NCBI GenBank assembly: GCA_944321985.1 | Contig: CALUNK010000002.1 | Coordinates: forward strand, 1-60,226 | Reading direction: 5' to 3' | DNA from: Candidatus Methanomethylophilaceae archaeon | GTDB taxonomy: Archaea; Thermoplasmatota; Thermoplasmata; Methanomassiliicoccales; Methanomethylophilaceae | Length of the DNA: 60,226 nt | Shown: positions 34,319 through 42,583 of the stretch, piece after piece | Layout: each line of letters opens with the position of its first letter | Numbering within the stretch: the stretch's first letter is position 1 | Translations under genes and position numbers: made by a program | The notes under the pieces: generated by a model | The model's database searches: none | What the model saw: the letters and a program-made list of their open reading frames with translations, nothing else | Told to the model about the DNA's origin: nothing

Positions 34319-34615
34319 ATGGAGATAAAGGATACCGAAGAGGAAGGAAAGACCGTCGTGTACTTGTCCGGAAGGTTGGATACCAAGACCGCCCCCGAGT
34401 TGGAAGCCCACATCAAGGCAGGAGGCATCGGCGACAACGGGCTCATACTGGACCTGTCCGACCTCGAGTACGTGTCCAGCGCAGGTCTGAGGGTCATACT
34501 GGCCACCCACAAGATGATGGTCAACCGCGGCGGGTTTATTTTGAGGAACGCCCAGGACACGGTCATGGAGGTTCTCAACGCCACCGGGTTCGCTGACGTC
34601 CTCAACATCCAGTGA
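34319..34615 (+). CDS. STAS-domain anti-sigma-antagonist-like protein 1
   Basis: A 98-residue protein made only of a STAS domain, like RsbV or SpoIIAA. VVYLSGRLDTKTAPELEAHI is the family start. LDLSDLEYVSSAGLRVIL carries the conserved Ser pair at about residues 58-59, one of which is phosphorylated by RsbW-type kinases. AAGGAGGGAAAACT precedes the ATG. It sits between the exporter and the second GH3 gene, with the kinase as the last gene of the operon, so it should be the switch partner of 36320-36748. Confidence 0.9.
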   Translation: MEIKDTEEEGKTVVYLSGRLDTKTAPELEAHIKAGGIGDNGLILDLSDLEYVSSAGLRVILATHKMMVNRGGFILRNAQDTVMEVLNATGFADVLNIQ

Positions 34616-34625
34616 GGTGCTCGGC

Positions 34626-36323
34626 ATGGACGTATCAAAGCTCTCGCCCATGGGTCAGTTCAACATGAAGCTGTATTCGGAGGGAAAGGTCGCTTACGCC
34701 CATTTCATGGAGATGACCAAGGACCCGATGAAGTACAACACCGAGCTCCTCATGAGAATCCTGCAGGACAACAAGGACACGGAGTACGGGAGGAAGTACG
34801 GGTTCGCCGACATCTACAGCATCGAGGAGTATCAGGCGAAGGTCCCGATAACGATGTTCGACGACTATGCCGGGTACATCTACAAGATGACCGAGGAGGG
34901 AGCCACCGGTCTGATCACATCCTACAGGGTGGAGCACTATGCAAAGTCCTCGGGGACCATGGGGAACCCCAAGAGGATCCCCGTCACTGACAGGGCGATG
35001 GAGGTGCTGGATAGGTACAACCAGCAGGTCCGTCTCGCAATACTGTGCGACGGCTTGGGGTTCGGATGGATAGAGTCGCCTGCGATCAACCTGATAGAGG
35101 CCCCGATGACCAAGCTGAAGTGCGGAGCCACATACGGGGCGATCTCCGGGAGGATGGTCCTGTCCCTGGGGGAGTACCTTCCGTTCTTCATGACGTCTCC
35201 GAGTGAGGCCCTGGTCCCGGACATAAGGACGAACACCAGGTACCTGCACGCCAGATTCGCTCTGGCGAGCAAGACCGTGACGATGGCCGCCTGCAGTTAC
35301 ATCAGCCTCATCCTGGAGATGATGCAGTACATCGAGAGGGACTGGGAGATGCTGGTATACGACATCGAGCACGGGACCATCGACGAGAGTGTGAAGATGC
35401 CGCCGGAGGTGAGGCAGTCCATCCTCGGCAAGATAAGGCCCATGCCCGAGAGGGCGGCGGAGCTGAGGGGGATCTTCGAGGAGGGCTTCGGGCCCACGGT
35501 CATGAAGAGGATCTGGCCCGACCTGCAGGTCTTCTACGGCATATCCACAGGAGGGTTCGCGGACTACCTCAGGAGGCTGAGGGAGAAGTACGCAGGTGAC
35601 GACATACCCGCGATGTACGTCGGAGTCACCGCTTCAGAGGGTCTTTTTACCACCCCGTACGAGATAGACAACAACCAGACGGTGCTGATCCCAGACAGCA
35701 TGTTCTATGAGTTCTGGCCAGTGGACTCCGACGATCCCGCCGACATCGTCACCATGGACAATCTGGAGGTCGGAAGGGTCTACGAGATCGTCTGCACCAA
35801 CCTCTCCGGGTTCTATCGCTACCGCATGAGGGATGCGCTCAAGGTCGTGGGGATGCTCAACAACACCCCGCTCATGGACTTCCAGTACAGGATCGACCAA
35901 TCCCTGAACATGACGGGAGAGAAGACCACCGAGGTGGCGCTGAGGGCCGCCCTGGAGAAGATGGGCGAGGGAATCGGAGTCGAAGTGGTGGATTTCTCCG
36001 TGTATGCGGACACCGACAGCGATCCGATGAGGTACGTCTACCTGATGGAGTTGGACGGCATGCCCGAAGGGCTGACAATGGACAGGATGGAGGAGGTCCT
36101 GGATGCCTGCCTCCGCGAGGCCAACCCTGTCTACGGGTACAAGGTAGAGAAGGGTCTGCTGGGGAGGTTGACCATAAAGCTGCTTCAGCCCGAGACCTAT
36201 CTGCTGTACAGGGACCTGATGATATCCAAGGGTGCGGCATCAGCCCAGCTAAAGCCCCCGCACATACTGACGAGCGAGTTGCAGAAGAGGTTCTTCCTGG
36301 CTCTTCTGGAAGAGGGGCAATGA
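34626..36323 (+). CDS. GH3-family acyl-acid amide synthetase 2
   Basis: A 565-residue second GH3 enzyme, clearly divergent from the first. HYAKSSGTMGNPKRIPV is the first ATP motif, YVGVTASEGLFTTPY the second, and VCTNLSGFYRYRMRDALKVV the conserved adenylation segment. TEVALRAALEKM belongs to the mobile C-terminal domain. GAGGTG precedes the ATG at 34626. The kinase gene overlaps its end by four bases (ATGA). Two different GH3 enzymes suggest two acids are activated, or an acid is activated and then extended. Confidence 0.85.
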   Translation: MDVSKLSPMGQFNMKLYSEGKVAYAHFMEMTKDPMKYNTELLMRILQDNKDTEYGRKYGFADIYSIEEYQAKVPITMFDDYAGYIYKMTEEGATGLITSYRVEHYAKSSGTMGNPKRIPVTDRAMEVLDRYNQQVRLAILCDGLGFGWIESPAINLIEAPMTKLKCGATYGAISGRMVLSLGEYLPFFMTSPSEALVPDIRTNTRYLHARFALASKTVTMAACSYISLILEMMQYIERDWEMLVYDIEHGTIDESVKMPPEVRQSILGKIRPMPERAAELRGIFEEGFGPTVMKRIWPDLQVFYGISTGGFADYLRRLREKYAGDDIPAMYVGVTASEGLFTTPYEIDNNQTVLIPDSMFYEFWPVDSDDPADIVTMDNLEVGRVYEIVCTNLSGFYRYRMRDALKVVGMLNNTPLMDFQYRIDQSLNMTGEKTTEVALRAALEKMGEGIGVEVVDFSVYADTDSDPMRYVYLMELDGMPEGLTMDRMEEVLDACLREANPVYGYKVEKGLLGRLTIKLLQPETYLLYRDLMISKGAASAQLKPPHILTSELQKRFFLALLEEGQ

Positions 36324-36748
36324 CCCGAAGGATCGAGGTAAACTCCACGGCGGACGCCCTCGACGATGTCATGGCGTTCGTCGACGGTTCCCTGAAGGGG
36401 ATGGACGCGTCAAGGAAGTCTGTACTGCAGCTGGAGCTGGCTGTGGAGGAGATATTCGTCAACATCGCCAATTACGCGTACCATACGGAGGGCGGCAAGG
36501 TCTGGATATCCTGCGATGTGGACGCCGAGGACAGGTCAGTCGCGATAACGTTCATGGACACGGGACCCGAGTTCGACCCGCTCGCGGCTCCGGATCCGGA
36601 TGTCACCCTCCCTGCCGATCAGAGGAGGATCGGCGGGTTGGGGATATTCCTTGTGAAGACGAATGTGGACAACATGAGCTACAAGCGTATCGACGGGTAC
36701 AATGTCCTCACGATCGAGAAGAACCTTGCCCGATATACTCAACGATGA
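36320..36748 (+). CDS. RsbW-like HATPase serine kinase 1
   Basis: A 142-residue GHKL ATPase of the anti-sigma factor kind. The N-box is LELAVEEIFVNIANYAY, the G1 box is FMDTGPEFDPL and the G2 box is RIGGLGIFLVKTNVD. There is no membrane segment. It overlaps GH3-2 by four bases, so it belongs to the same operon as STAS protein 1, its probable phosphorylation target. Its 3' end overlaps the convergent phosphatase gene by 41 bases. With no sigma factors in archaea, its bound target must be something else. Confidence 0.9.
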   Translation: MTRRIEVNSTADALDDVMAFVDGSLKGMDASRKSVLQLELAVEEIFVNIANYAYHTEGGKVWISCDVDAEDRSVAITFMDTGPEFDPLAAPDPDVTLPADQRRIGGLGIFLVKTNVDNMSYKRIDGYNVLTIEKNLARYTQR

Positions 36749-38678
36749 ACAGCGTGACGTCGTCGAACTGTTCGGCGTCGCCGGTGAAGGCGATGACGTC
36801 TTCGACGATGGATGAAACCTCTTCGCTGATGCTCTTCCCAGCGTCTGCGGTCGCCTTCTCGGCCAGTCTTCCCTCTCCGTAGAACCCATGGTAATCGCTG
36901 TTGGCCTCAGTCACCCCATCGGTGTAGAGCACCAACCTGTCTCCCGGGTGCAGCTCGGTCGTCTCCCTTCTGTACTTAACGCCGTCCATCCCTCCCAGGG
37001 CCATGCACGGGCGTGTGCGCAGGAACTCCACCTCGCCCTCCGTTCTGACGACCAGCGGGGCGCCGTGGCCGGCGTTACAGAACTCCATCCGGCCGGTGAC
37101 GGTGTCGATTATCCCGAACCAGCATGTGACGAACATGCTCTCGTCGTTGTTGCGGCAGATGTCCGTGTTCACCCTGCTCAGGACCTCTTCCGGGCCGGAT
37201 CCGGGGCGGGCGCACTCCTCCAGGAGTGCCTTCGTCACCGCCATGAACATCGCGGCGGGCACACCCTTGCCGGAGACGTCCGCCACAACCACGGCGAGAT
37301 GACTGTCATCGATCATGAAGAAGTCGTAAAGGTCCCCTCCAACGTACTTGGCGGGGATCATTGCCCCGTGCAGGTTGACTCCTTTCCCAGACACTCTGTC
37401 GAAGTCCCTGGGGATGAGGGAGGTCTGAATCGTGGCGGCGACAGACATTTCGGCGAGGTACATCTGCTCTCTGTTGTTCAGGTTGCGGATGTCCTCGGTG
37501 TAGGCCTCGATGTCCCGGGTCATGTCGGTCAGCGACCTGGCCAGTACCCCTATCTCGGAGTCGTAATCGGTGTATCTGCCGTACTCCTCCAGGGTCTCCT
37601 TGCTGCTCATGGTCTGGTGGCTCCCGTCCACGAAGTTGCGTGCGGCCTCGGAGATGCCTCCCAGGGGGTTCGATATGCGTGTCTCGACGTACTTCAGGAA
37701 CAGCAGGGCTATCATGAAGAACGCCAGGGATGTGGCGCCCATGTAGAAGACCGTTGACAGTCTCCTTCCATGGTCGAACAGGTCAGAAAGGACCCCGTTG
37801 TATGCCGCATAGCCGGAGATCAGGCTGAACCCCAGTCCGATCACCACGAATATGACGATTATGCGCTCGATCAGACTGCCGTTGAACGTGTACTTCCCGA
37901 TATGCTGCCTGGAGTCGTCGGCCGCCATGGCGGTGATGGGCTTCAGAAGGACGATGAACATCAGGGCGTAGGTCACGGCCGTCAGCGGATAGAGGATGGC
38001 GGACTGCGGATAGGTGACGAGAATCGCGGGAGCCAGAACAACGGCCACGAAGAGCGTAAGGTCGAACGCCCATCCGGGCACGGAGTCCCTGGAATCGTGC
38101 TTCTTGAAGTGGTCGTGTGGCACGTAGAACGCGATGCCCATGTACCTGAATATGACGATGAGTCCCATTCCGAATATGATCGAGAACGATATCACGCTCA
38201 TCAGTATGACCAGGTCGTCATAGGCCAGCTCGAATGTGCCGTAGAGCATCCCGTATGTGAGGTTGTACAGGACGGTGTAGACCACTGATGATGCTACCAT
38301 TATCGCCATGAACTTGGCGACGTCGCGAACCGTGGTAAGTGACGGCGGGGACGAGGTGTCGCATCCGAGACTTGTGCTGTACCACATCCTGTAGGGGAAG
38401 TAGGCTATCGTGAACACGGTCACAAGGTCGAGCGCACAGAATTCCGGCGGTACATCGTTGATGACGTTGGTGATAAGACTCACTATGTTCACGCCGAGGC
38501 AAGCAAAGGGTCCGAAAACCAGCCCCAGGACGATGCTGACTGCCAGATGCGGCCTCAGGTCCACGGGTAGCGACTCGGCCACGACCGTGACCGCAGCTGA
38601 TATCACCATAGCGGTGAGGATGATCCTCAGTCCGCGCTGAAGGTACGCCCTTCTGTCGAACGCCGTCGTCGTCTCCAT
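36708..38678 (-). CDS. Membrane SpoIIE-type PP2C phosphatase 1
   Basis: A 656-residue sensor phosphatase. Eight hydrophobic helices fill about residues 1-340. A HAMP-like linker and coiled coil follow (ISNPLGGISEAARNF, SLTDMTRDIEAYTEDIRNL). The SpoIIE/RsbU catalytic domain has VVADVSGKGVPAAMFMAVT, NAGHGAPLVV, LVLYTDGVTEA and DDVTLFIVEY, with all metal Asp residues. It should dephosphorylate a STAS protein in response to a signal sensed in the membrane. The start at 38678 is an ATG without a strong ribosome site. STAS protein 2 lies directly upstream in the same unit. Confidence 0.88.
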   Translation of the reverse strand: METTTAFDRRAYLQRGLRIILTAMVISAAVTVVAESLPVDLRPHLAVSIVLGLVFGPFACLGVNIVSLITNVINDVPPEFCALDLVTVFTIAYFPYRMWYSTSLGCDTSSPPSLTTVRDVAKFMAIMVASSVVYTVLYNLTYGMLYGTFELAYDDLVILMSVISFSIIFGMGLIVIFRYMGIAFYVPHDHFKKHDSRDSVPGWAFDLTLFVAVVLAPAILVTYPQSAILYPLTAVTYALMFIVLLKPITAMAADDSRQHIGKYTFNGSLIERIIVIFVVIGLGFSLISGYAAYNGVLSDLFDHGRRLSTVFYMGATSLAFFMIALLFLKYVETRISNPLGGISEAARNFVDGSHQTMSSKETLEEYGRYTDYDSEIGVLARSLTDMTRDIEAYTEDIRNLNNREQMYLAEMSVAATIQTSLIPRDFDRVSGKGVNLHGAMIPAKYVGGDLYDFFMIDDSHLAVVVADVSGKGVPAAMFMAVTKALLEECARPGSGPEEVLSRVNTDICRNNDESMFVTCWFGIIDTVTGRMEFCNAGHGAPLVVRTEGEVEFLRTRPCMALGGMDGVKYRRETTELHPGDRLVLYTDGVTEANSDYHGFYGEGRLAEKATADAGKSISEEVSSIVEDVIAFTGDAEQFDDVTLFIVEYIGQGSSRS

Positions 38679-38719
38679 TGCAGATGCGGAGTGAGTCGAC
38701 GATAATAAGAGTCGCGGTC

Positions 38720-39040
38720 TCAGATGAACTCGCTGAATCCAGACATGTCCAGGACGTCCTTGACGGAATCCTTGGCGTTGATCACGGTCAGTTTGTTCCC
38801 CTTGCCGACTGCCTTGTCCAGAGTCAGAATCGCCCTTAGTCCGGCGCTTGAGAGGTATGTGACCATCTCCAGGTCGAGTGTCGTGTTCCTGCCCCTGCAC
38901 TTGGGCAGCGCCTCGGACTGGAAATCGTTGGAGGACACAGAGTCCAGCCTGCCGCTGAGTTTGATGACGATGGTACCATCGTCGCTCTCCGCATAGGTTG
39001 CCGTAAGCGTGTCGTCCTTCGACTTCTTCTTACCGAACAC
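38720..39040 (-). CDS. STAS-domain anti-sigma-antagonist-like protein 2
   Basis: A STAS protein of about 106 residues. IVIKLSGRLDSVSSNDFQSE is the first half. DLEMVTYLSSAGLRAIL has the phosphorylatable Ser pair, and VLDMSGFSEF is the usual end. The N-terminus has a short basic FGKKKSKDD. No ATG fits: a GTG at 39040 is the likely start, with another GTG nine bases earlier as alternative. It precedes phosphatase 1 by 41 bases and is divergent from kinase 2, with about 190 bp of shared promoter region. Confidence 0.82.
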   Translation of the reverse strand: MFGKKKSKDDTLTATYAESDDGTIVIKLSGRLDSVSSNDFQSEALPKCRGRNTTLDLEMVTYLSSAGLRAILTLDKAVGKGNKLTVINAKDSVKDVLDMSGFSEFI

Positions 39041-39231
39041 ATCGACCACATCCTCTGTGTGTGGTATAACGCCTTGTTTCGTATTTAGTATTATTATTAG
39101 GTATCTGGCACAAACGTCTGATTCCAGCACGGTCCGTGTACGTCGGAATATCGTATCCACCACTCGACACAGTTTAATATGGTGCTCACAGATTCAATCC
39201 CCATGTGCGGCGACGCGGAGGTGGCGGTCGT

Positions 39232-39645
39232 ATGAAAACCATCACCGTTCCGTCCGACAAGGGCAGGCTGTACGACGTGCAGGAGTTTGTCAAGGACTGC
39301 CTATCGGGATGCGGGGCTTCCGAGAAGACGATCCAGCAGTTGGAACTTATTGTAGAGGAGATATTCGTCAACATCGTCAGCTATGCGTACAATCATCCGT
39401 CCGAGGGGGACATCAGCATATCCTGTTCCGTGGAGGAGCACCTCATGAGGGTCACTCTGACGTTCACGGATGCCGGTCCGGAGTTCGACCCCTTGTCGAT
39501 CGAGGATCCCGATGTCAAGATGAAGATGGAGGACCGTTCCGTAGGCGGTTTGGGGTTATTCCTGGTCAAGAAGAACGTTGACGGCATCACGTATAGGCGT
39601 GACAACGGGAGGAACGTCCTCCTTATCGAGAAGAGACTCTCCTGA
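39232..39645 (+). CDS. RsbW-like HATPase serine kinase 2
   Basis: A 137-residue GHKL kinase paralogous to 36320-36748. The N-box is LELIVEEIFVNIVSYAYN, G1 is FTDAGPEFDPL and G2 is SVGGLGLFLVKKNVD. GGAGGTG stands before the ATG at 39232. It is divergent from STAS protein 2 and converges on phosphatase 2, whose coding region it overlaps by 90 bases at the 3' end, an unusually long overlap. Each kinase is thus physically paired with one phosphatase. Confidence 0.9.
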   Translation: MKTITVPSDKGRLYDVQEFVKDCLSGCGASEKTIQQLELIVEEIFVNIVSYAYNHPSEGDISISCSVEEHLMRVTLTFTDAGPEFDPLSIEDPDVKMKMEDRSVGGLGLFLVKKNVDGITYRRDNGRNVLLIEKRLS

Positions 39646-41610
39646 CTTGGGCACACCGTCGTACCTGAGCAATAACATCGTTATGTCGTCGAACTGCGTG
39701 GCATGCCTGGTGAACTCGGCGATGTCGTCCGTCACCATCCTGATCTGATCGTTCAGTTGGGCTTCGGCGCTCCTGTCCATGACAGCCATGAGTCTCTCGA
39801 TGCCGTAGAATCCGTTGAAGTGGTCGTTGGCCTCAGTGACGCCGTCGGTGTACAGGAGAATCCTGTCGCCCGGCTCCATCGTAAGTTCTGCGGTCCTGTA
39901 TTTCACGCCTTCCCTGGCTCCTAGTATCAGGGACCTTGGTCCGACCATCAGCTCAGGTTTCTGGCCGACGCGTGCGATGATAGGGGGATTGTGGCCCGCG
40001 TTGCAGTAGGTGAGCTTGCCTGTGGTTAGTTCGAGGATCCCTATCCACGAGGTGACGAACATGTTCTGTTCGTTGTTCCTGCAAAGACCGATGTTGACCT
40101 TGCTGAAGATCTCGTCGGGAGAGAATCCAGGGCGGGACTGTCCCTCGATCAGGTACTTTGTGACCGCCATGAACAGTGCTGCAGGAACTCCCTTCCCGGA
40201 CACGTCGCCTATGGAGATGGCGAGATGGTCGGTGTCGATCATGAAGAAGTCGTAGAAGTCGCCTCCCACATACTTCGCTGCGTCCATGACGGCAGCGATG
40301 GATGCCCCCGAGCCGTCGACGACGGAGAAGTTCGTGGGTACGAAGGATTCCTGGATGCTCTTGGCGACGTTGAGCTCTGCCCTGTACATCTCCTGTTGGC
40401 TGTTCAGCTTTCTCAGATCCTCGACGTATTCCTCCATGTCGCTGGTCATCTTCGTCAGGGACCTGGCGAGTTCGCCGATTTCTGAGTCATCGTTGACGAG
40501 GTCTCTGCAGCTGTACTCGAACTCCTCGCTGGAGAACTCGTGGTCGTTGCTGATGAAGTTCCTGGATGCCTCGGACAGTTCTCCTATCGGATCGGTGATG
40601 TACTTCTCAAGATACCACAGGAAGACCAGGGCCGGAACGAAGAACACCAGGAGTCCAGTGCTCATGTAGAACAGGACCGTGACGTCGTATCCCCATCCGA
40701 ACACATCGTCCAGTATTCCCATGGATGCTGCCGCGCCGAATACGAGGCAGATCATCAAGCCGTACAGGATGAAGATGACGATCATGCGTTCGATCAGGCT
40801 CCTGTTGAACTTGTTGATCTCCAACCCTTTGATCCTCACTGTGAGCTCGTCCATCCTAGCGGATTCTATCGGTTTTAGCAGGAAGGCGAAGAGCATCACG
40901 TAGGTCAGCAGGGCCATCGCGGGTATTGCGGGGCCCTTGGGGGACAGGTTGAGAACGAGCAGTGGCAGCAGTATTCCAAGGCCGAGTATCAAATCGTAGA
41001 ACCTGGGGTCGACAGTGCGCCTGAAGTCATCCGGCGTCCCGCCGAACTTCGGGCTGTAGAACCTTATGCCAAGGTATCTGAGGAGGAGGATCGCGGCCAG
41101 TCCGAACAGGAACGAGAACGAAAGCACGTTGATGAAGCGAACTATGTCTTCGAAGTTCAGGACGAACTGCCCGTCCATGAGGCCGTATGTGATGTTGTAC
41201 AGCACTGTGTAGACGAGGCTGGAGACTATCATCATCACGATGAACTTCGCGATGTTGCGGACCGAGTCCAGAACCGGGGGGCGGTCATCCCTGTCCATGC
41301 CCACGCTGTACCAGAGCCTGTAGGGTATGTACGAGGTCAGGAAAACGGTGAAGAAGTCCAAACAGCAGAACTGTATCGGAACCCCAGTTACCACGTTGTT
41401 CACGAAGTTCACCAGGTTCACACCCAAGGATGCGAACGGGCCGAAAAGGAGTCCTATTACGGGACACAGTGCCAGGTTCGGCATTATGTTGACGGGTAAC
41501 TGGTCGCTGATGCTAGTGATGATCTGGGTGATTATGGCGGCGCCTATGAACAGAATGATTTCGCGGTTGCCAACGAAATCCTTGACGCGCTTGCCATTCA
41601 AAAGCTTCAC
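39556..41610 (-). CDS. Membrane SpoIIE-type PP2C phosphatase 2
   Basis: A 684-residue paralogue of 36708-38678 with the same architecture. Multiple N-terminal helices include NIMPNLALCPVIGLLFGPFA. A HAMP-like segment follows (ITDPIGELSEASRNFISND), and the catalytic domain has IGDVSGKGVPAALFMAVTK, CNAGHNPPII, RILLYTDGVTEAND and DDITMLLLRYDG. The last 30 residues are a variable tail that is read antisense to kinase 2. It should reset a STAS protein after membrane signalling. It is a single-gene unit with about 60 bp to the next gene. Confidence 0.88.
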   Translation of the reverse strand: MKLLNGKRVKDFVGNREIILFIGAAIITQIITSISDQLPVNIMPNLALCPVIGLLFGPFASLGVNLVNFVNNVVTGVPIQFCCLDFFTVFLTSYIPYRLWYSVGMDRDDRPPVLDSVRNIAKFIVMMIVSSLVYTVLYNITYGLMDGQFVLNFEDIVRFINVLSFSFLFGLAAILLLRYLGIRFYSPKFGGTPDDFRRTVDPRFYDLILGLGILLPLLVLNLSPKGPAIPAMALLTYVMLFAFLLKPIESARMDELTVRIKGLEINKFNRSLIERMIVIFILYGLMICLVFGAAASMGILDDVFGWGYDVTVLFYMSTGLLVFFVPALVFLWYLEKYITDPIGELSEASRNFISNDHEFSSEEFEYSCRDLVNDDSEIGELARSLTKMTSDMEEYVEDLRKLNSQQEMYRAELNVAKSIQESFVPTNFSVVDGSGASIAAVMDAAKYVGGDFYDFFMIDTDHLAISIGDVSGKGVPAALFMAVTKYLIEGQSRPGFSPDEIFSKVNIGLCRNNEQNMFVTSWIGILELTTGKLTYCNAGHNPPIIARVGQKPELMVGPRSLILGAREGVKYRTAELTMEPGDRILLYTDGVTEANDHFNGFYGIERLMAVMDRSAEAQLNDQIRMVTDDIAEFTRHATQFDDITMLLLRYDGVPKSGESLLDKEDVPPVVTPIRDAVNVLLDQE

Positions 41611-41669
41611 AGCCGACCCCCGTTATCAAAACGGAATCGACTAACGAACTAAAATGTTTTGAGTTCGAT

Positions 41670-42416
41670 TCAACGAATGTACACAAGGTCCTCTTCTTTC
41701 TCGTCGTTCTGAGATTCAGAGGCGAGCATCGTGCTCGCTGTGTCCATCTGGTCGATCTGGTCCTGATAGGAGGAGGTGTCGACATGGACTCCGAGGTAAT
41801 TGCACAGGGCGTCGAGGACGTTCCTGGCACTCCTGTAGTCTACTATGTACCCCGATGTCTCGCCCATGATGCAGACCGACGGTATGCCGTATGCCGCTCC
41901 GAAACCGAGGAACATCGCCGCGGCTCCGACAATGCCTCCTTGGGGTTCGGAGGGATAGAATCCCACACCGGCCTTCTCGAGGCCCGGCTTCATGTCTGGT
42001 TCCGACACAGCCCCGAGGACGCGGGGTGCGGGCACCAGTTCCCCCGTGCCGTATCCGCCGAGGGTGACTATGAGCGACGGGTCGTAACCCAGGAACATCC
42101 TGAACGTCTCCTCCGTCAGGATGTACTGGCCGATGGGGGTGGTCGCTTGGTAGTCGCCCAGGATGAAGATGGCGTCCCTGTCCCCTATGCTCGCGAACCA
42201 TACCTCGCAGCAGGCCGTCTCAGTGAGACAGTCGTCGTTAACGATGACCAGCGGCGGGAGTTCGGGAGAGTAGATGCGCATCATGCGCTTCGCACCCAGT
42301 TGCTCGGCCATGAGGTCGGCCGCGAGCTTACCGATGTTGCCGACGCCGGGAAGGCCCTCGATGATGACAGGGCGTCTGAGCTCCGGTCTGCAGTCATAAC
42401 TGACGAAGCTTTCCAT
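41670..42416 (-). CDS. PAC2-family proteasome assembly chaperone
   Basis: A protein of 248 residues with the PAC2 fold. VIIEGLPGVGNIGKLAADLM at the start, TETACCEVWFASIGDRDAIF in the middle, and the long GFGAAYGIPSVCIMGETSGY segment are typical. Archaeal members assist assembly of the 20S proteasome. The acidic tail (SQNDEKEEDLVYI) ends the protein. It overlaps nop10 and closes the translation operon, an arrangement conserved across archaea. An ATG at 42425 is an alternative start. Confidence 0.88.
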   Translation of the reverse strand: MESFVSYDCRPELRRPVIIEGLPGVGNIGKLAADLMAEQLGAKRMMRIYSPELPPLVIVNDDCLTETACCEVWFASIGDRDAIFILGDYQATTPIGQYILTEETFRMFLGYDPSLIVTLGGYGTGELVPAPRVLGAVSEPDMKPGLEKAGVGFYPSEPQGGIVGAAAMFLGFGAAYGIPSVCIMGETSGYIVDYRSARNVLDALCNYLGVHVDTSSYQDQIDQMDTASTMLASESQNDEKEEDLVYIR

Positions 42417-42582
42417 TCTCCCCATACTCCTCTAGAATAGATCTTCTGCGGTACTCGCCCATACGGTCCTCGGGGGAGTACCTGGGCGGTACTGGACAGT
42501 AGGTGGTGGCGCCACAGAACTTGCAAGCATCCAGGAGGGTGTACTTCCCGCAGGAGGGACACTTCCTGAGCTGGGACCTCAT
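42394..42582 (-). CDS. nop10: H/ACA ribonucleoprotein subunit Nop10
   Basis: A 62-residue protein: RKCPSCGKYTLLDACKFCG is the N-terminal zinc ribbon with four Cys, followed by PPRYSPEDRMGEYRR, the Cbf5-binding linker. Nop10 supports pseudouridine formation by H/ACA guide RNPs. The ATG at 42582 lies one base from the aIF2-alpha stop, and the frame overlaps the PAC2 gene at its end. Confidence 0.93.
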   Translation of the reverse strand: MRSQLRKCPSCGKYTLLDACKFCGATTYCPVPPRYSPEDRMGEYRRRSILEEYGENGKLRQL

Positions 42583-42583
42583 G

